64,000 nt of DNA, from assembly GCA_028564675.1 (NCBI GenBank), contig JAOVVO010000080.1:1-64000 (forward strand), given 5' to 3'. The translations under genes were made by a program, and so were the position numbers. This document shows, in pieces, positions 52,053-63,809 of this stretch. The first letter of the stretch is position 1. Every line of letters begins with the position of its first letter. The stretch comes from Onchocerca lupi (Eukaryota; Nematoda; Chromadorea; Rhabditida; Onchocercidae). The notes beneath the pieces were generated by a model. It was given only the letters and a program-made list of their open reading frames with translations, was not told where the DNA came from and made no database searches.

Positions 52053-52910
52053 AGAGTTCACAGTGATAACATAGACATCTATGTATAGGATTTCGTTTTT
52101 TGTTGATTGCTTAAAGGCTTTGGCTAATATTTTTCAGGCCAAGATAGATGGACAAGAAAAAGGAGAAAAATGAGCCTTAAAGATTATTATCAAACTAGGA
52201 AGGTTGAACGGCTAAGGATGGGATAAAAGATTGGGGAAGTACCAGGGAAGGAAGGTATGGAAAAAGAAATTTGCTTTTACAAGCTATTTACAACTCTTTC
52301 CTTCTTCCTTCCTTCCTTCCCTTTTCCTTCTTCTCCTCCTACCATTTCCTTCTTCACCTCCTCCTTTTCCTCCTTCTTTTTCATTCCTCTTCGAGAAATT
52401 ACGAGATGACAACGAAAAGAGGACTTTAGCTAGACTATATACCTCAGCTGACAACATGAATTATAGAGCTTTATTGGATTTACTTCCTCTACCCATTCTT
52501 CCCACCATGAGATTACGGTAAGACTTATCTTCTTCTTCTCTCTCTCCCTCCCTCTATCATTTGTCTTTCGTTAGGCTATCTATCCGTTGAAGTTTAGTAA
52601 TCTTTTTCGAAGACTCTTTGACTAACTTGTCAACATTCATCGTTTATAGCCAAGTTCCTTAGCTGTCGAGCCTGAGTCAGAAGCTTGGACTGATTGCTTT
52701 GCCTTACTTGGCCTTCTATTGAGCTTGCTTCAACGAAATGATTTGATTATAGGCTTGATGAATTGGTAAAGAAGTAGCGGATGAGAGGGTAAAATTATAC
52801 ATTGCCTTTATGCATACACAATATAGCTCTTTTCCTCAACATTGATCTTCTTCGACAGAATTGAATTTCCAATCAATGAAGTCAAGATCGAAAATTAATC
52901 TAATAATTGG

Positions 52911-52951
52911 GCCAAAAAAATAAATAAATAAATAAATAAAAAAATAAAAAT
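52911..52951. repeat. (AAAT)n-type simple repeat
   Basis: A-rich tract with regular AAAT units and a run of A bases on each side. Confidence 0.85.
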
Positions 52952-54855
52952 ACCGAAATGCTATAAGAAGTTGAATATTACACATTCACAAGAAAGAAAT
53001 GAAGCAATCGTTCATAAGTGCTATAAATTAAACAGCATATTCCATCCTTAAGTGGCTTTTCGATCAAATAACTGTCACGCCGACAAAAGCGATCCACGTA
53101 GATCAAGAAGGATTCAACTGATATGACGCAATTCATGTAGGTTAACAAGGATTCATCTTGGCATAATCCAAATGACGGTGGAAATCGTTTCGTATAGAAT
53201 ATGTACACAGTGCAATTAATCTTATCGAATTGAATCTTGTTTGCATGACAATGTAGATTTTTGGAAAAGAAGAAAAAAATTGAATTAAGCATTTGCACCA
53301 AATATGACTATATGTTCATTTCTAATTGAAAAACTTTTCCAGCAATAAATCATCAAAAATTCGTTTCAAACTAATATGAAAAAGCAAACTTGTTTGTTTC
53401 GTTTCTTCATGATTTTCTCGAAGTTTTGTAGTCTTTCTTTTGTATATATTTTTTAGAATTATCTTATACAGATTGTTTCGAATCTTTATGACTTTTCTGA
53501 AGTATTTTTCGTATGTGTTTCAGAACTATCTAATATCATAAAGAAAGTAGAAATGTCAAATTTCGCATGAAAAATTTGTAAATGGTAGAATTCACACTTC
53601 TAATATTTCATTTATCTGTATTGGAATAGTATCACACTTTAATTAATTACTTAATTCATTTTTCACCTCTTTGAAGTTCCAAATTCATTTAATATCTCTT
53701 ATCAGTTTATGATAATTGCCGGTAACAATTGAAGTGAAGAATTTTTCGAACCTTAATGAACGCATCATTTATGATTAACAGTTGCAGAAAGCATTTGATA
53801 AAGCTTATTATAAGCTATGCTATTTTTCCATTATTCTTTTAATCATTCATTAATTGCCAAAATAATTTTTTAAGACTGGGTTACAGTGTATTTTCAGGTA
53901 AGCCATATGTTTGAATAAAACATAGAATTATTTAGCAATAATTATTTATCCTTCTGATTTTCGAAAGGAGTAATCCTCAAAGAATAACTTCATTTTCTTA
54001 TCATTCATCATTATTTATTTATTTTCAATATGATGTTTAGGAGAAAATTTTTGACAAAAAGACAAATTACTTTTGCTCAATCAATATTTTTTTTTGAATA
54101 CTTTGTTCAGACAAATAAAACAGATGTAAAATCGAACACAGATTTGTGGAAAAAGTCTATAAATTTATTGGATAAATGAATCTACTTCAAACCCTTCATG
54201 AATTGTTGTTAAAGTGCCAGAAATAATCAGTAATTGAATTTCCATCCCAGAAACGCTTTTTTATTTCTATTAAAATATAACTCAGATTCTATTTCACAAA
54301 AGTAAGGAATTATTTTTGGAATAGAATTAAATTGCTAGACTTCATTTGATAATATAACTTACTGATCTGCATGCCAAAAGTTTTGCACAAGGGATGATCA
54401 TAAACAAAAAGAATGGCATTTAAATCTAAAATTAATTCTTCATCAATGAATTTCTGTATAGCAAATGTGCTTATTGTAAAAATTGGCTAATTATTGTTAA
54501 GAAATTTGATACCGTTACTAATCGAAGCGTTGTAGAGAGCAAAACATTTGATGAAATTTAAAATTTAATGAACAAAATTTTTTGAATAGATTTTAAAGAA
54601 GATCATAGATTGTTAATGAAAGATTTTAGATTTTGGAAATCTGGAAATATCCACAGCGTCATAAGACTTCAAACAAATTAATGAGCATACTGTGCTAGTG
54701 AAAATTGAATGAATAATCAAATAATATTCGGTTGATAAAACTTTGTAAAAATTTGCATCTATAAAACGAATAAAACGAAATATTCTTTTTTTTTTCAAAT
54801 TCAAAATTTGATTAATTAGTATATTCGAATTAGCAACAACATCACTGCATTTTAG

Positions 54856-57800
54856 ATGGCGAATCGATTTCCGAGTGATCTCGTGTATTCCAAAAATCGG
54901 CTTATTATGAGCATATAGCCAATTGGAAACATATTATATGGCATCAGTAAATATAGGCCGTCACATCACAAAATTATATGAAAATTACGCAAATAGAGTG
55001 CATGCATTTGCATGAAACTGCTAAATATGACAAGAATCCTTGCTAAGTTTGTTATCGTATGATTTCTATTTTCTTATTTAGACAGAAAATAAATCAATAA
55101 ATGAATCGATAAAATGAAAATGAAAGTAGGGATAGATCTAATAAGTGACAGATTTCTTTAGCAATTGATCAGACACTTGGGAAATATTACTAATCAAGGA
55201 AAAAAACAAATTTAATTTGCAGAAACTTACACCTGTTTTAAGTTAAACTAAATGAAATATCAATGCACTAGAATGCTCTGCATGCTGCTATCTGCAGTCC
55301 GTATGAAATAATGTGCTATTACCAAAACAGTACTAACTGCTAACTTTATCCAATTTTTTACTATTTCCGGAATCTTTTCGAATCCATTTCAATCATCCAA
55401 ACCAAGTCATCATTGATGAATTCAATTTATACGAATGTTTTATTTTCTTAATCATTTATCTTGACATTATCCAATCATTTGTTTTGTAATGTTTGGATTA
55501 GCTGGGAAATTTCAACGACGCCGTGAATCCGATCTCGAACAAGGTTCATCATTTTAATGAAAATGTCTGTCAAACTTTGGAAAAACAAAAATTTCTCCAT
55601 CTTTTTGACATATGTTTCAATTTTTTAAAATTTCTGCCAATACTATACTATTATGATAATAGAAACTATTTTCAGTATTGACAAATAATTATTGAAGCTA
55701 ATAATAAGTGAATCAATTTAATCGCTTCCATGTAAATAAGCAAAATTTATGTTAAACTTAATTTAACTGAACACAAATTATATTTTATGATATATTTCAC
55801 ATTTTTTTCTTTCTATTCTAAGAAAAAAAAATGTCAAATTTTAAAATAAATTTTAAAAAATTCATTTTTTCTTCAGAATCGAATCTAACAACTAATCCAA
55901 AAAGTGACTTAAAAAAATCAAAATATGGAATAGATAATGGATATAAAAATGATTCAAAATGGTCGTCTAATTGGAGCAATGATACAACGAGTGCTTCAGT
56001 TGGACATCCCATAACATTTGAAGTAACAAGAAGGTAGTAATAATGCTTGTTTCTAAATTGCAATTTGAATTTAAAGAAATTAAAAAATTTTTTCTAAAAG
56101 ATTTCTAACCTATTAAGTCATATTTAGAGTTGATTAGTTCCTAATAAAGTTTTATTTCATTTCCTTCTTCTTTGATCGATATGTTGCGATCAGTCGGCTT
56201 GGATTTAGTCTACCTCAAACTATTGACTTTATGTTTCATATGAAGTCTTCAAATTTAGGTTAAAATCCAATCACGCTGATGAAATACAATTCAAAGTAAA
56301 ATTTGATCACTTTTCGGTGCCTCTATGCAAATTTAGTTGTACTTTTTCTCATATCGCGTGGATCAGTTTTGAAATTAAATGGTGATTTATTGGGAATATA
56401 TGATGAGGAAGGGAGGCGAAAAGATTGGATTTTGCTAGGATTAGAAAAAGTAATAATATGCATCATTGCATGGGTCAGTCAGTTGAATATATAAAAGAAT
56501 GAATTCTATTTGATACTGTGAATTTTGATTTAAAAATTTTTTCAACATTTCTTCACTCCTCATGATCTAACAATTTTAATGTAGGTTGACCAGTTCACAC
56601 AAAAATGGAGTAAGTTATATATTTTAAATAATAATTGAATGAATAATATTTAAATACTTGAAATTTTAAATCGAAATAGAGTGGATGTGCTTCATTTCGT
56701 ATGAATTTCTTACTAATTAGTTAATTAATTGTTGCAGCAGTAGAAAACGGCTTTTATGTATGCTTATTACTGTATCGTTATTACTCCTCTTACTCATTAT
56801 TGCTATTATATTGGCATATGCTATGAATGGTAGGTGATTTCGCTTTGATATTTTATAGCTTTGCAAGAATTAATCATCAACAGTTATCAACAGAAAAATT
56901 CAACAATTATTTAATCTTCAAGCAATAAAAGAAATGGATAAATGGAATAAGAGATCCTGCCTACAGATCTGCGTGAAAAATTCACAGATCGTTTTGCAAG
57001 ATTAGATTTTTGTGCGGCAATAACAATTTATTATAGTATGGTAATTTAAATAGCAGGTAGAGTTGGCAAATTAGTAATATTTTACGCAGCATGACTGAGG
57101 GATATTAAAATCGTGCAGTTTTGTTTTATGGATTTAATAAATTAGATGTGATGTTGAAGAACTGCTTGTGAGATGTCAAATGATTGGTGATCCAAATATG
57201 ACGCATAAAACTTTGATTAAATTTTTTATAAATTAAACTGTACTGCTTTAACTTGAGGATTCAGTGAATTAGACATAAAGTTGAGTAATTGTTTATGTGA
57301 CATAAAATGGCTGATAAACTAAAGTATGAGATAGAAAACTCGAATAATTCTTGCAGAATAGATCACTTGTGAAAGTTAGGATAGTTTTGTCAAATTAATG
57401 CTAGCTAAATAGCTAGAAGGGTAAGTTTTTAATAAAAATTTCGTTCTTTTAGTGCTCATCATCAAACTTCCATCATCGTCATCATCCACGACAAACAAGC
57501 CATATCCATTCATCACTTCTACCCTATCACCCAATTCTACGTTTGAACCTATTCCATTGCCCAATTTAACTTTTCAACCTTTTCCACCACCATTTCCCAC
57601 TCCATTGCCACCATATAAACCTGCCATTGTAACATTACCATATCCATCAGATCGACTTCAAAAACGAACACTGCTCTGCCAGATGTATATATTAAATCAA
57701 GCTGATGAAGCTTATGTAACTCACAATCATTTCAAATATCGTCAATCATCTCAGAAGATTCAGAATGCGGTACGTTGAATACCTTGAAGGTTCTAGAGAT

Positions 57801-58647
57801 TCAAATGATTTGAAAGTGATTGTTAGTAAATATTATGTTTCACATTATTACCGATACAATCCGGCAATAATATTCCAATCGCAATACGGTAATGCAAATG
57901 TATTCCGGACAAATGATCATTTTTCAGATCATCCAAAAAGTTACATTTCAATCAACAATTTCCCTCTACCAGTCTAATTCATCTTTTACCTTTGCTTTGT
58001 TTAGTTTTAATTGTCTAAGTTACCGGAATGCATGATTCGGCATTCTTATATTAAAATTGATGCCTGTGTTGGATATTTATGAAACTTTCCATCTATATTT
58101 ATAATTTTTGAAATGATGGGTAAAAAACGATTGGAATCAGACTTCAAAATGTTTAAATTTAGTTTTTTTGCTCATTTGGCTTATTTATTTTTTGATCTTT
58201 CTAAAATTTTTCTCAAGAAAAAATTTTTTCTTGAATTTAAACTTTTAAAAAATTTCCAAACTTTCAAATAACTCTTTTTTCAGATAGATAGCCAACTTAA
58301 GCAGTCATCTTTACAGCCGTACCTTGAAAATGTTTACGTATGGTATTTATATAACAGGTAATACTGAAATAAATTTATTCTGATAAAATATTATTTGCGA
58401 CAATAACAAAAAGATATTTTTTTTTGTTGTTGTTTGCATATATTTGCTTTTTTCGATTTTTCTTTTTTCCAGCGGTCCTCATCTTGCCGTAGAATTTTCC
58501 ATCATACTGCTTGTTCCATCGCATACAAATATTGGTTTAACAACAGTAAAAAATGTTTTCCTCAGTTTATTACCAGGAATTGAAGAGCAATTGAACGGTA
58601 CTCATATCGATAGAAACAGCTTTTCGGTACAGTATCTTTATAATTAA
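54856..58647 (+). CDS. Type II single-pass membrane protein with C-terminal SEA domain, about 290 aa
   Basis: Exons 55502-55543, 55877-56033, 56741-56829, 57453-57769, 58284-58357 and 58473-58647 join in phase. A tentative first exon, 54856-54874, starts MANRFP directly after an acceptor-like TTTTAG, consistent with trans-splicing, but uses a weak GTGATC donor. The cytoplasmic part is charged (GKFQRRRESDLEQ, Lys/Asn/Ser-rich). A basic RSRKR stop-transfer motif then precedes a single TM helix (about 79-99, Leu/Ile-rich). A Pro/Ser/Thr stalk with NST and NLT glycosylation sites follows. Residues about 178-290 match the SEA fold pattern: MYILNQADEAY, then SSLQPYLENVYVWYLYN, then LAVEFSIILLV. The cleavage motif GSVVV is not present. 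SEA proteins are usually cell-surface or matrix glycoproteins. AATAAA follows the stop at 58704-58709. The exact family is not recognised. Confidence 0.72.
57090..57335. repeat. Weak two-copy repeat (about 125 bp) in the SEA-gene intron
   Basis: AATAAATTAGATGTGATGTTGAAGAACTGC and GTGAATTAGACATAAAGTTGAGTAATTG segments, followed by TGACATAAAATGG or GAGATGTCAAATG words, suggest two diverged copies in intron 56830-57452. Confidence 0.35.
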
Positions 58648-58703
58648 TTTCTTTTTCCTCTCTTTGATATTTCAGTTGTATCTATTGCTTTTTGGATGCA
58701 TAA

Positions 58704-58709
58704 AATAAA
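58704..58709 (+). terminator. Possible polyadenylation signal of the SEA gene
   Basis: AATAAA lies 57 bases after the stop codon at 58647. Confidence 0.5.
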
Positions 58710-59881
58710 TTTATTTATAAAATTTTGACAGAATTTAATAAAAATAGTAAGCGTATAAATAACAAAAATTATCACAGCCGGAATCAATTCCATACGAAGT
58801 GATGAACGGAACACCTAAAACATAAAAGATTCCGGGATTATTCACAACTTGGGAAAATAATAATCGAAGGATTTATAAAAGAAAGAAAATAGGGAAAAAC
58901 GAGAGAACAAGTGAGAAAAATGAATTGAAATGATAAAAAGAAGCGAATAATCGAATACATTTTAACAAACAAAAAAAAAGAGAAAAATTGAGAAAAACTT
59001 ATAAATTATTCAGTTTTTTTAAAACAAATTATTGAACACTTTTTTTTAACTTTCAAAATTATCCAACCTTCATTACTATGATATAAATTAACATATCATT
59101 GTATTATTAAAGTACAACTAATTTAAAGTTCCAATTTCCTGAAACCAAATAAGATAAATAAATCATTTGTGTCTTTCTAAATTTCCTGAAAATTTTGCTG
59201 AAATTAAATAAAAACAAAAATTCGAGTCCTTCTGAAACGAACTGTGGATAAAAGTACATTGATGAATTGAAAAGAATTGAAAAAAACAAGGTTAAATATG
59301 ATATGCATCTGTCATCACATAAAGGATTACTAATTTTCTGGTTTTATCAGAGTGTTTTCATTCATAAGTTACAATGAACCAACAAGCATGGAGTTTACTT
59401 AGTACTGAAAAATAAAGTATCACAATAGATAGATCGATTTCGGGATTCTCATTGTGCAACGAAAGCATCTGAAGCACCTTCTAATGAGTGTTTCATTGCT
59501 TCAAAATAGAAACCGCTGACAGATATTAAGTTTCTAATCTTCTGACAGCACTCTTTTATTTTTATCTGCTAATTTAATGATTTATTACTGATGAATTACG
59601 AAATAACACAAAACCTGAACTTGAAAAATTTGATATCAAGTAATTTTAAAAGAAAATCAAAAATATTCATTGTTTAAATTGCATTGCAAAAACCTTTTAG
59701 ATACTTTAACATCACAATAGAAATTTTTTTTTCTTTTTTCGTGATAATGTAACAATAAAATAAATGAATATTCAATACAATATATACAATAATAGCCAAA
59801 AAGAATTCACTAAAATATTACGGTATATAGTACCACTGTATGATTCGTTACCTCAAAATTAATTAATTAGGTAACGAATCA
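58710..59881. other. Convergent intergenic spacer
   Basis: The spacer lies between the 3' ends of the + strand SEA gene and the - strand orphan membrane-protein gene. It shows no coding potential. Possible minus-strand poly(A) signals (TTTATT on +) occur near 59581. A perfect hairpin lies at its right end. Confidence 0.5.
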
Positions 59882-59882
59882 T
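59840..59882. repeat. Perfect 14-bp inverted repeat (stem-loop) at the 3' end of the orphan gene
   Basis: ATGATTCGTTACCT (59840-59853) and its exact complement AGGTAACGAATCAT (59869-59882) flank a 15-base AT-rich loop. The right arm overlaps the last base of the minus-strand stop codon (59884-59882), so the hairpin would open the 3' UTR of that mRNA. Confidence 0.85.
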
Positions 59883-62800
59883 TAAATCTTCAAAATACGT
59901 ATATCTTTTAGTATTTGCCTGTTACTGAGTGATTCATTCCCTTGTAACGGTATAGAAGTTTCCAAATCACGAAGTACAATGATACGATCACCTTGTCGCA
60001 AATGTTCACCTTTTTTCAATTGTTTGAATGTGTTACCCAATGTTAAGCCAAAATGTGATAGCAATGTGCTACAGCAACAGCCACAACATCTTAAAAAATA
60101 AAAAGATATATTTTAAACCAATTTTTATAAAAATTTTTTTGAATATTGGCAAAAGTTTTTTGAAAAAACAACTGTATGGTCCATTTAATTGATTTAAAAT
60201 GCTACGCTTTCATCAACATTTAATTACTTAATTTGATCTATTTAATTAACTTGAGATGCTACGCTTCGACTAAGATTTAATTATTTAATCATATATGTTT
60301 GAGCTGTTAATTAATTTGAAAAAAAAGATATGTGTACAAAAAATTTGGAAAGATGGGTAGGGGAAAGTCTGATACGAGAATCACTTAACCAATATTAAGA
60401 ATTATGACGAATCTGAGATGAAATTCAGATAAATTACTTAATCAATATGGCAGAATCATCGGGACTGCATGATAGTTTAATTTGAAATGCTACACTTTCA
60501 TCAAGATTTAATTTTCTAATGATCATATGTTGGACACTGTACTGAGCTTAAGTTTTATCAAAAATAGCTTATGCCAAATATCTAATTGGAAACTATCCCA
60601 TTAATATCATGATTCGACGACCAACAGCTACATTACAGCACTGTTAGAATTGACGGAGTATATCCAGTATTTGTGGATCACTCAACAATTACTTATCAAG
60701 ATGATTTATTTTCCAACTTCTTTTTTTCAAACCTTTAGTTAGAATTAGTTGAGGAAAAAAATACTCAATCAATTATAAAAGGCATTTATGAAGAAAATAT
60801 TAAGAATAATTTCTATTTCAAAAATTATTTGCTGAAAGTGCTAGTCTTCTTCAATTGATAATTTATTTTTGGAATGTAGTAAGACTATCAGAACTATTAG
60901 TCAGTTTAATAAATAATCTCGACAAATTGATAAATAAACGAACAAATGAATAAATAATTGCAAATTAATTAAATAATTAAGTATTAAGTAATTTTTCACA
61001 AAATTCATCCCAAACATAGCGTTATAGTTTGGCATCATATTTTTAGTTTTTTACTTTGTGTAGTATATTTTTGATAAATTTAGCAATAAATTGAAAAAAT
61101 ATTACTTAACTCCATATGTTATTTTATTATCACAATTGATAAAGAATTTAGATTAAGAATGATAAATAAATATTATCTTCCAAGAAATTTATCATACTCG
61201 TAAATTCACGTGTACGTGCAGTATACGCGTAAATTCATGTATAATGCAACATTCAGAAACCATATCATTTGAATAATTTATTGTTCTATACGCAGTTGAT
61301 TTCTGATGTTATCTTTTAAGAAATTGTATATAGATGTAAATTAGTAATGCAGTTATGATATGCTTAAAACCATAATATACTGAATAGTTGATAATTTTGC
61401 TCTTTTATGCATAGAGAATTGTTGAATATTATCTCTAAGAAATTAATGCATATGCGTAAATTGACACATCATACTGAATAATCTTCGCGTATCACATACA
61501 CATTTAAATTACAAAATAAAAAATATTTTATTGAAAAATCTAGTTTACGTGGGTTGAATAATTTTCAATTGAACAAATCTTTTTATTAAATTGGAAAGGA
61601 ATCAGAAATATTAGGAAAACGAAGATAAAAAATAATGTTTCTTACCCTGAAATAATGAAGATATAGATGAGACTAAGTAGTATAATAATGAATAATATTG
61701 GAGCAATAATATTCCTCAAAATCCATGAGCACGCTTCTCCAAGTTTTGTGAGAATTTCATCAAAACCGTCATTGACACGATTTGGTACTTCAGAGAAAAA
61801 GCCTTCAACCTAAATTATTTACCTGATTATTGATTCGTATACTTTTTTTTCAAATTTCGATATTATCATACAAATATTATCAGAAAATATATAATGATTA
61901 ATATTTTAATTAATAAAATATTATTTCTCCTTAATTTATGTGATAATTTTTAAGAACAAACCATAAAATTATGTTCAGATATGTAAAAAATTAATCTATT
62001 TCACTATACAACATATTTTATTGCAAATACAGTTCTTAAATGAATCTTTATGCTAACTAATTTAATTCGTAACCCATAATTTTTTAATTAGTACAATAAA
62101 ATCGAATTAGTTATTAATTAATTAGTAATCATAGAAAACAATGCAATAACCATGTTATTTTGTCCCTCAGCCTCCATTATATCGCTAAATTAATGAAAGA
62201 ACTATGAAAATAGGATTAGAGTTAAAATGCAATAACGATATTTCATTTCATCTCGGAAAGAAAATTAACATTACGAATGAGAAATAATCACTTCATCACC
62301 AGCTCCACGCAGCGTTTTTTCGGCTGTTTTCATTACCGCATCTTTCAATTTTTCACCACCATTTTTCAAATTTTTTGCAACCGTACTAAAAACATCCTTT
62401 GATTGTTCGACAAAATTCTGCGCAGTATTAAGTTTTTCACCAAGCTCTGAAAAAATTTAAAAATCAGAAATCGAAGAAATTAAGTTTGACCAGGAAACTG
62501 AGACCTTATTCTCGATTAAGTTAATTAGATTTAATTACTGCATACAGATAATACTGCAAAAAATAACATCAGTTCATTTGAGTTATTTCTTAGCAAAGAT
62601 TACTGCAAAAATTCACTGTCTAAGTTTTTATTTCACTGTACCAATTGAAATTTGATTATTTAACTGCTTTCACTTGTAAGTGACATGAGTTTTTTTTAAA
62701 TAGCTTCATATAAATTTTATAAATTGAGATTTAAGCAGCGTTTGTTGCTATTTATGCATGGTTAACCTTTTTTTTTTCAATTCAGAAAATTTATGTTCTA

Positions 62801-63545
62801 ATAACAGAATAAAGTACATTTCGAATGCAATGATGATAATGGAACGGAATTATTTACATATAGACAATTGTATTCGTTTGCTTTCAACAAAATTTTATTT
62901 TTCCGATCATGAAATGACATATTCCTCAATTCATAGCAATACCAAATGACCAAAAAGAATTATTCATTTTGTAACAAATAGAAATATTAAACTTCTGCTT
63001 TGAAATTTGGACTTTGCTAATTTATTTGATAATTTAAAAATAGAAATGCATCCGTTTTGCAAATTTTTGGGATGCTTTTTTCTGAATACAAAAAGATTGC
63101 AGATTTTGAATAATTTAAATGCCTAAGGAGATGAGAAAGTGATCAATTGCTTATGCAACTGCAATAAAAACAAAAAGAACAGAGATAATTTTATTAATTT
63201 TTTAAAAGTTTGAGAATAATTTTGTGGATAGAACAGAAAAGAAAATGATTAAGTGATAATTGGAAATGAATGTGAAGAAACTTGGAATATCAAATGATTT
63301 CCAAGAGGATTCGCTAAGCTTTGCATAAAATAAAATATTTGATAATGCAAAGATTGATCTTTTTTCTTAAACAATTAAAGATGAAAATTTAACGAACCAT
63401 TCAAAAATTGATTCGACTTTTCATCAATTTTTTGCTGCGTTTCACGAAAGAACTGTTTCATACTTTCTGTCCATTCACCGGTCAAAAATGATAGCGCATT
63501 GGTACCACCAATCAGTGTTATCAATATGCTAATAAATATACGCAT
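59882..63545 (-). CDS. Signal-peptide, single-TM protein with juxtamembrane Cys cluster, unknown family, 224 aa
   Basis: Four minus-strand exons join in phase: 63545-63398, 62446-62292, 61809-61646, 60089-59882. The ATG follows an acceptor-like TTCCAG by only two bases, as in trans-spliced nematode mRNAs. The protein has a signal peptide (MRIFISILITLIGGTNA), then an ectodomain of about 115 residues, highly charged and helical with Lys/Glu/Ala/Asn heptad-like pattern and no cysteine pairs. A TM helix follows (about 134-155, APILFIIILLSLIYIFII), then GCCGCCC (Cys 157, 158, 160-162), a likely palmitoylation site, and a basic cytosolic tail of about 62 residues. Exon 2 must end at a weak GTGATT donor to keep phase. 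I do not recognise a family. The predicted topology is type I at plasma membrane or vesicle. Function unknown. Confidence 0.75.
60182..60545. repeat. Degenerate repeat, unit about 57 bp, in the orphan-gene intron
   Basis: The segment TTGAAATGCTACGCTTTCATC plus AAGATTTAATTATTTAAT recurs near 60182, 60239 and 60474. The first two copies are in tandem and the third is separated by about 180 bp. Confidence 0.65.
61165..61500. repeat. Weak degenerate repeat in the orphan-gene intron
   Basis: ATTATCTTCCAAGAAATTTAT, GTTATCTTTTAAGAAATTGTAT and ATTATCTCTAAGAAATTAATG recur, each followed by a CGTAAATT or TGTAAATT word, at about 61165, 61300 and 61420. A CACGTG E-box lies at about 61208. Confidence 0.4.
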
Positions 63546-63809
63546 ATCTGGAATCAACTAATTTTTTGTCAAATTAAATCAATTAATGAAAGAATGATTT
63601 TTAGAATTATTTAGTAATTTTATCAAATGGTCATATTAATATAATAACTGAATATGGTTCACACTCCAATAAATAGTTTCTGAAAAAATGATTCATGTAG
63701 AAACCGAATTCTCTCAGAATCTCATCATTCCTAACGATTAATATCGTATTAATATGAAAATTTCGAATCATTTGGAACTTTAGATTCCTGCAAAAAGCAT
63801 TCAACAAAT

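Larger units (their letters stand above)
51504..54855. other. Divergent upstream region between the homeobox and SEA-domain genes
   Basis: The two genes point away from each other, so both promoters should lie here. The first 1 kb left of 52.6 kb has an AAT tract, GATGAC-type repeats (about 51850-51980), a (CA)n tract and a long pyrimidine tract on the + strand (about 52290-52385). A less AT-rich block extends to about 52780 and includes a coding-like open stretch ending at a GTAAGA donor (52517). An AAATA-type repeat lies at 52911-52951. From 53 kb to 54.8 kb nothing was recognised. Confidence 0.5.

Noticed and set aside
52978..53301. 107-codon minus-strand open frame
   Set aside because: No domain, signal or splice partner. 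A small internal repeat (GGATTCA words near 53115 and 53150) explains part of it.
57376..57564. Minus-strand Asp/Gly-rich open frame
   Set aside because: It is the antisense of the Ser/Pro-rich stalk exon of the SEA gene.
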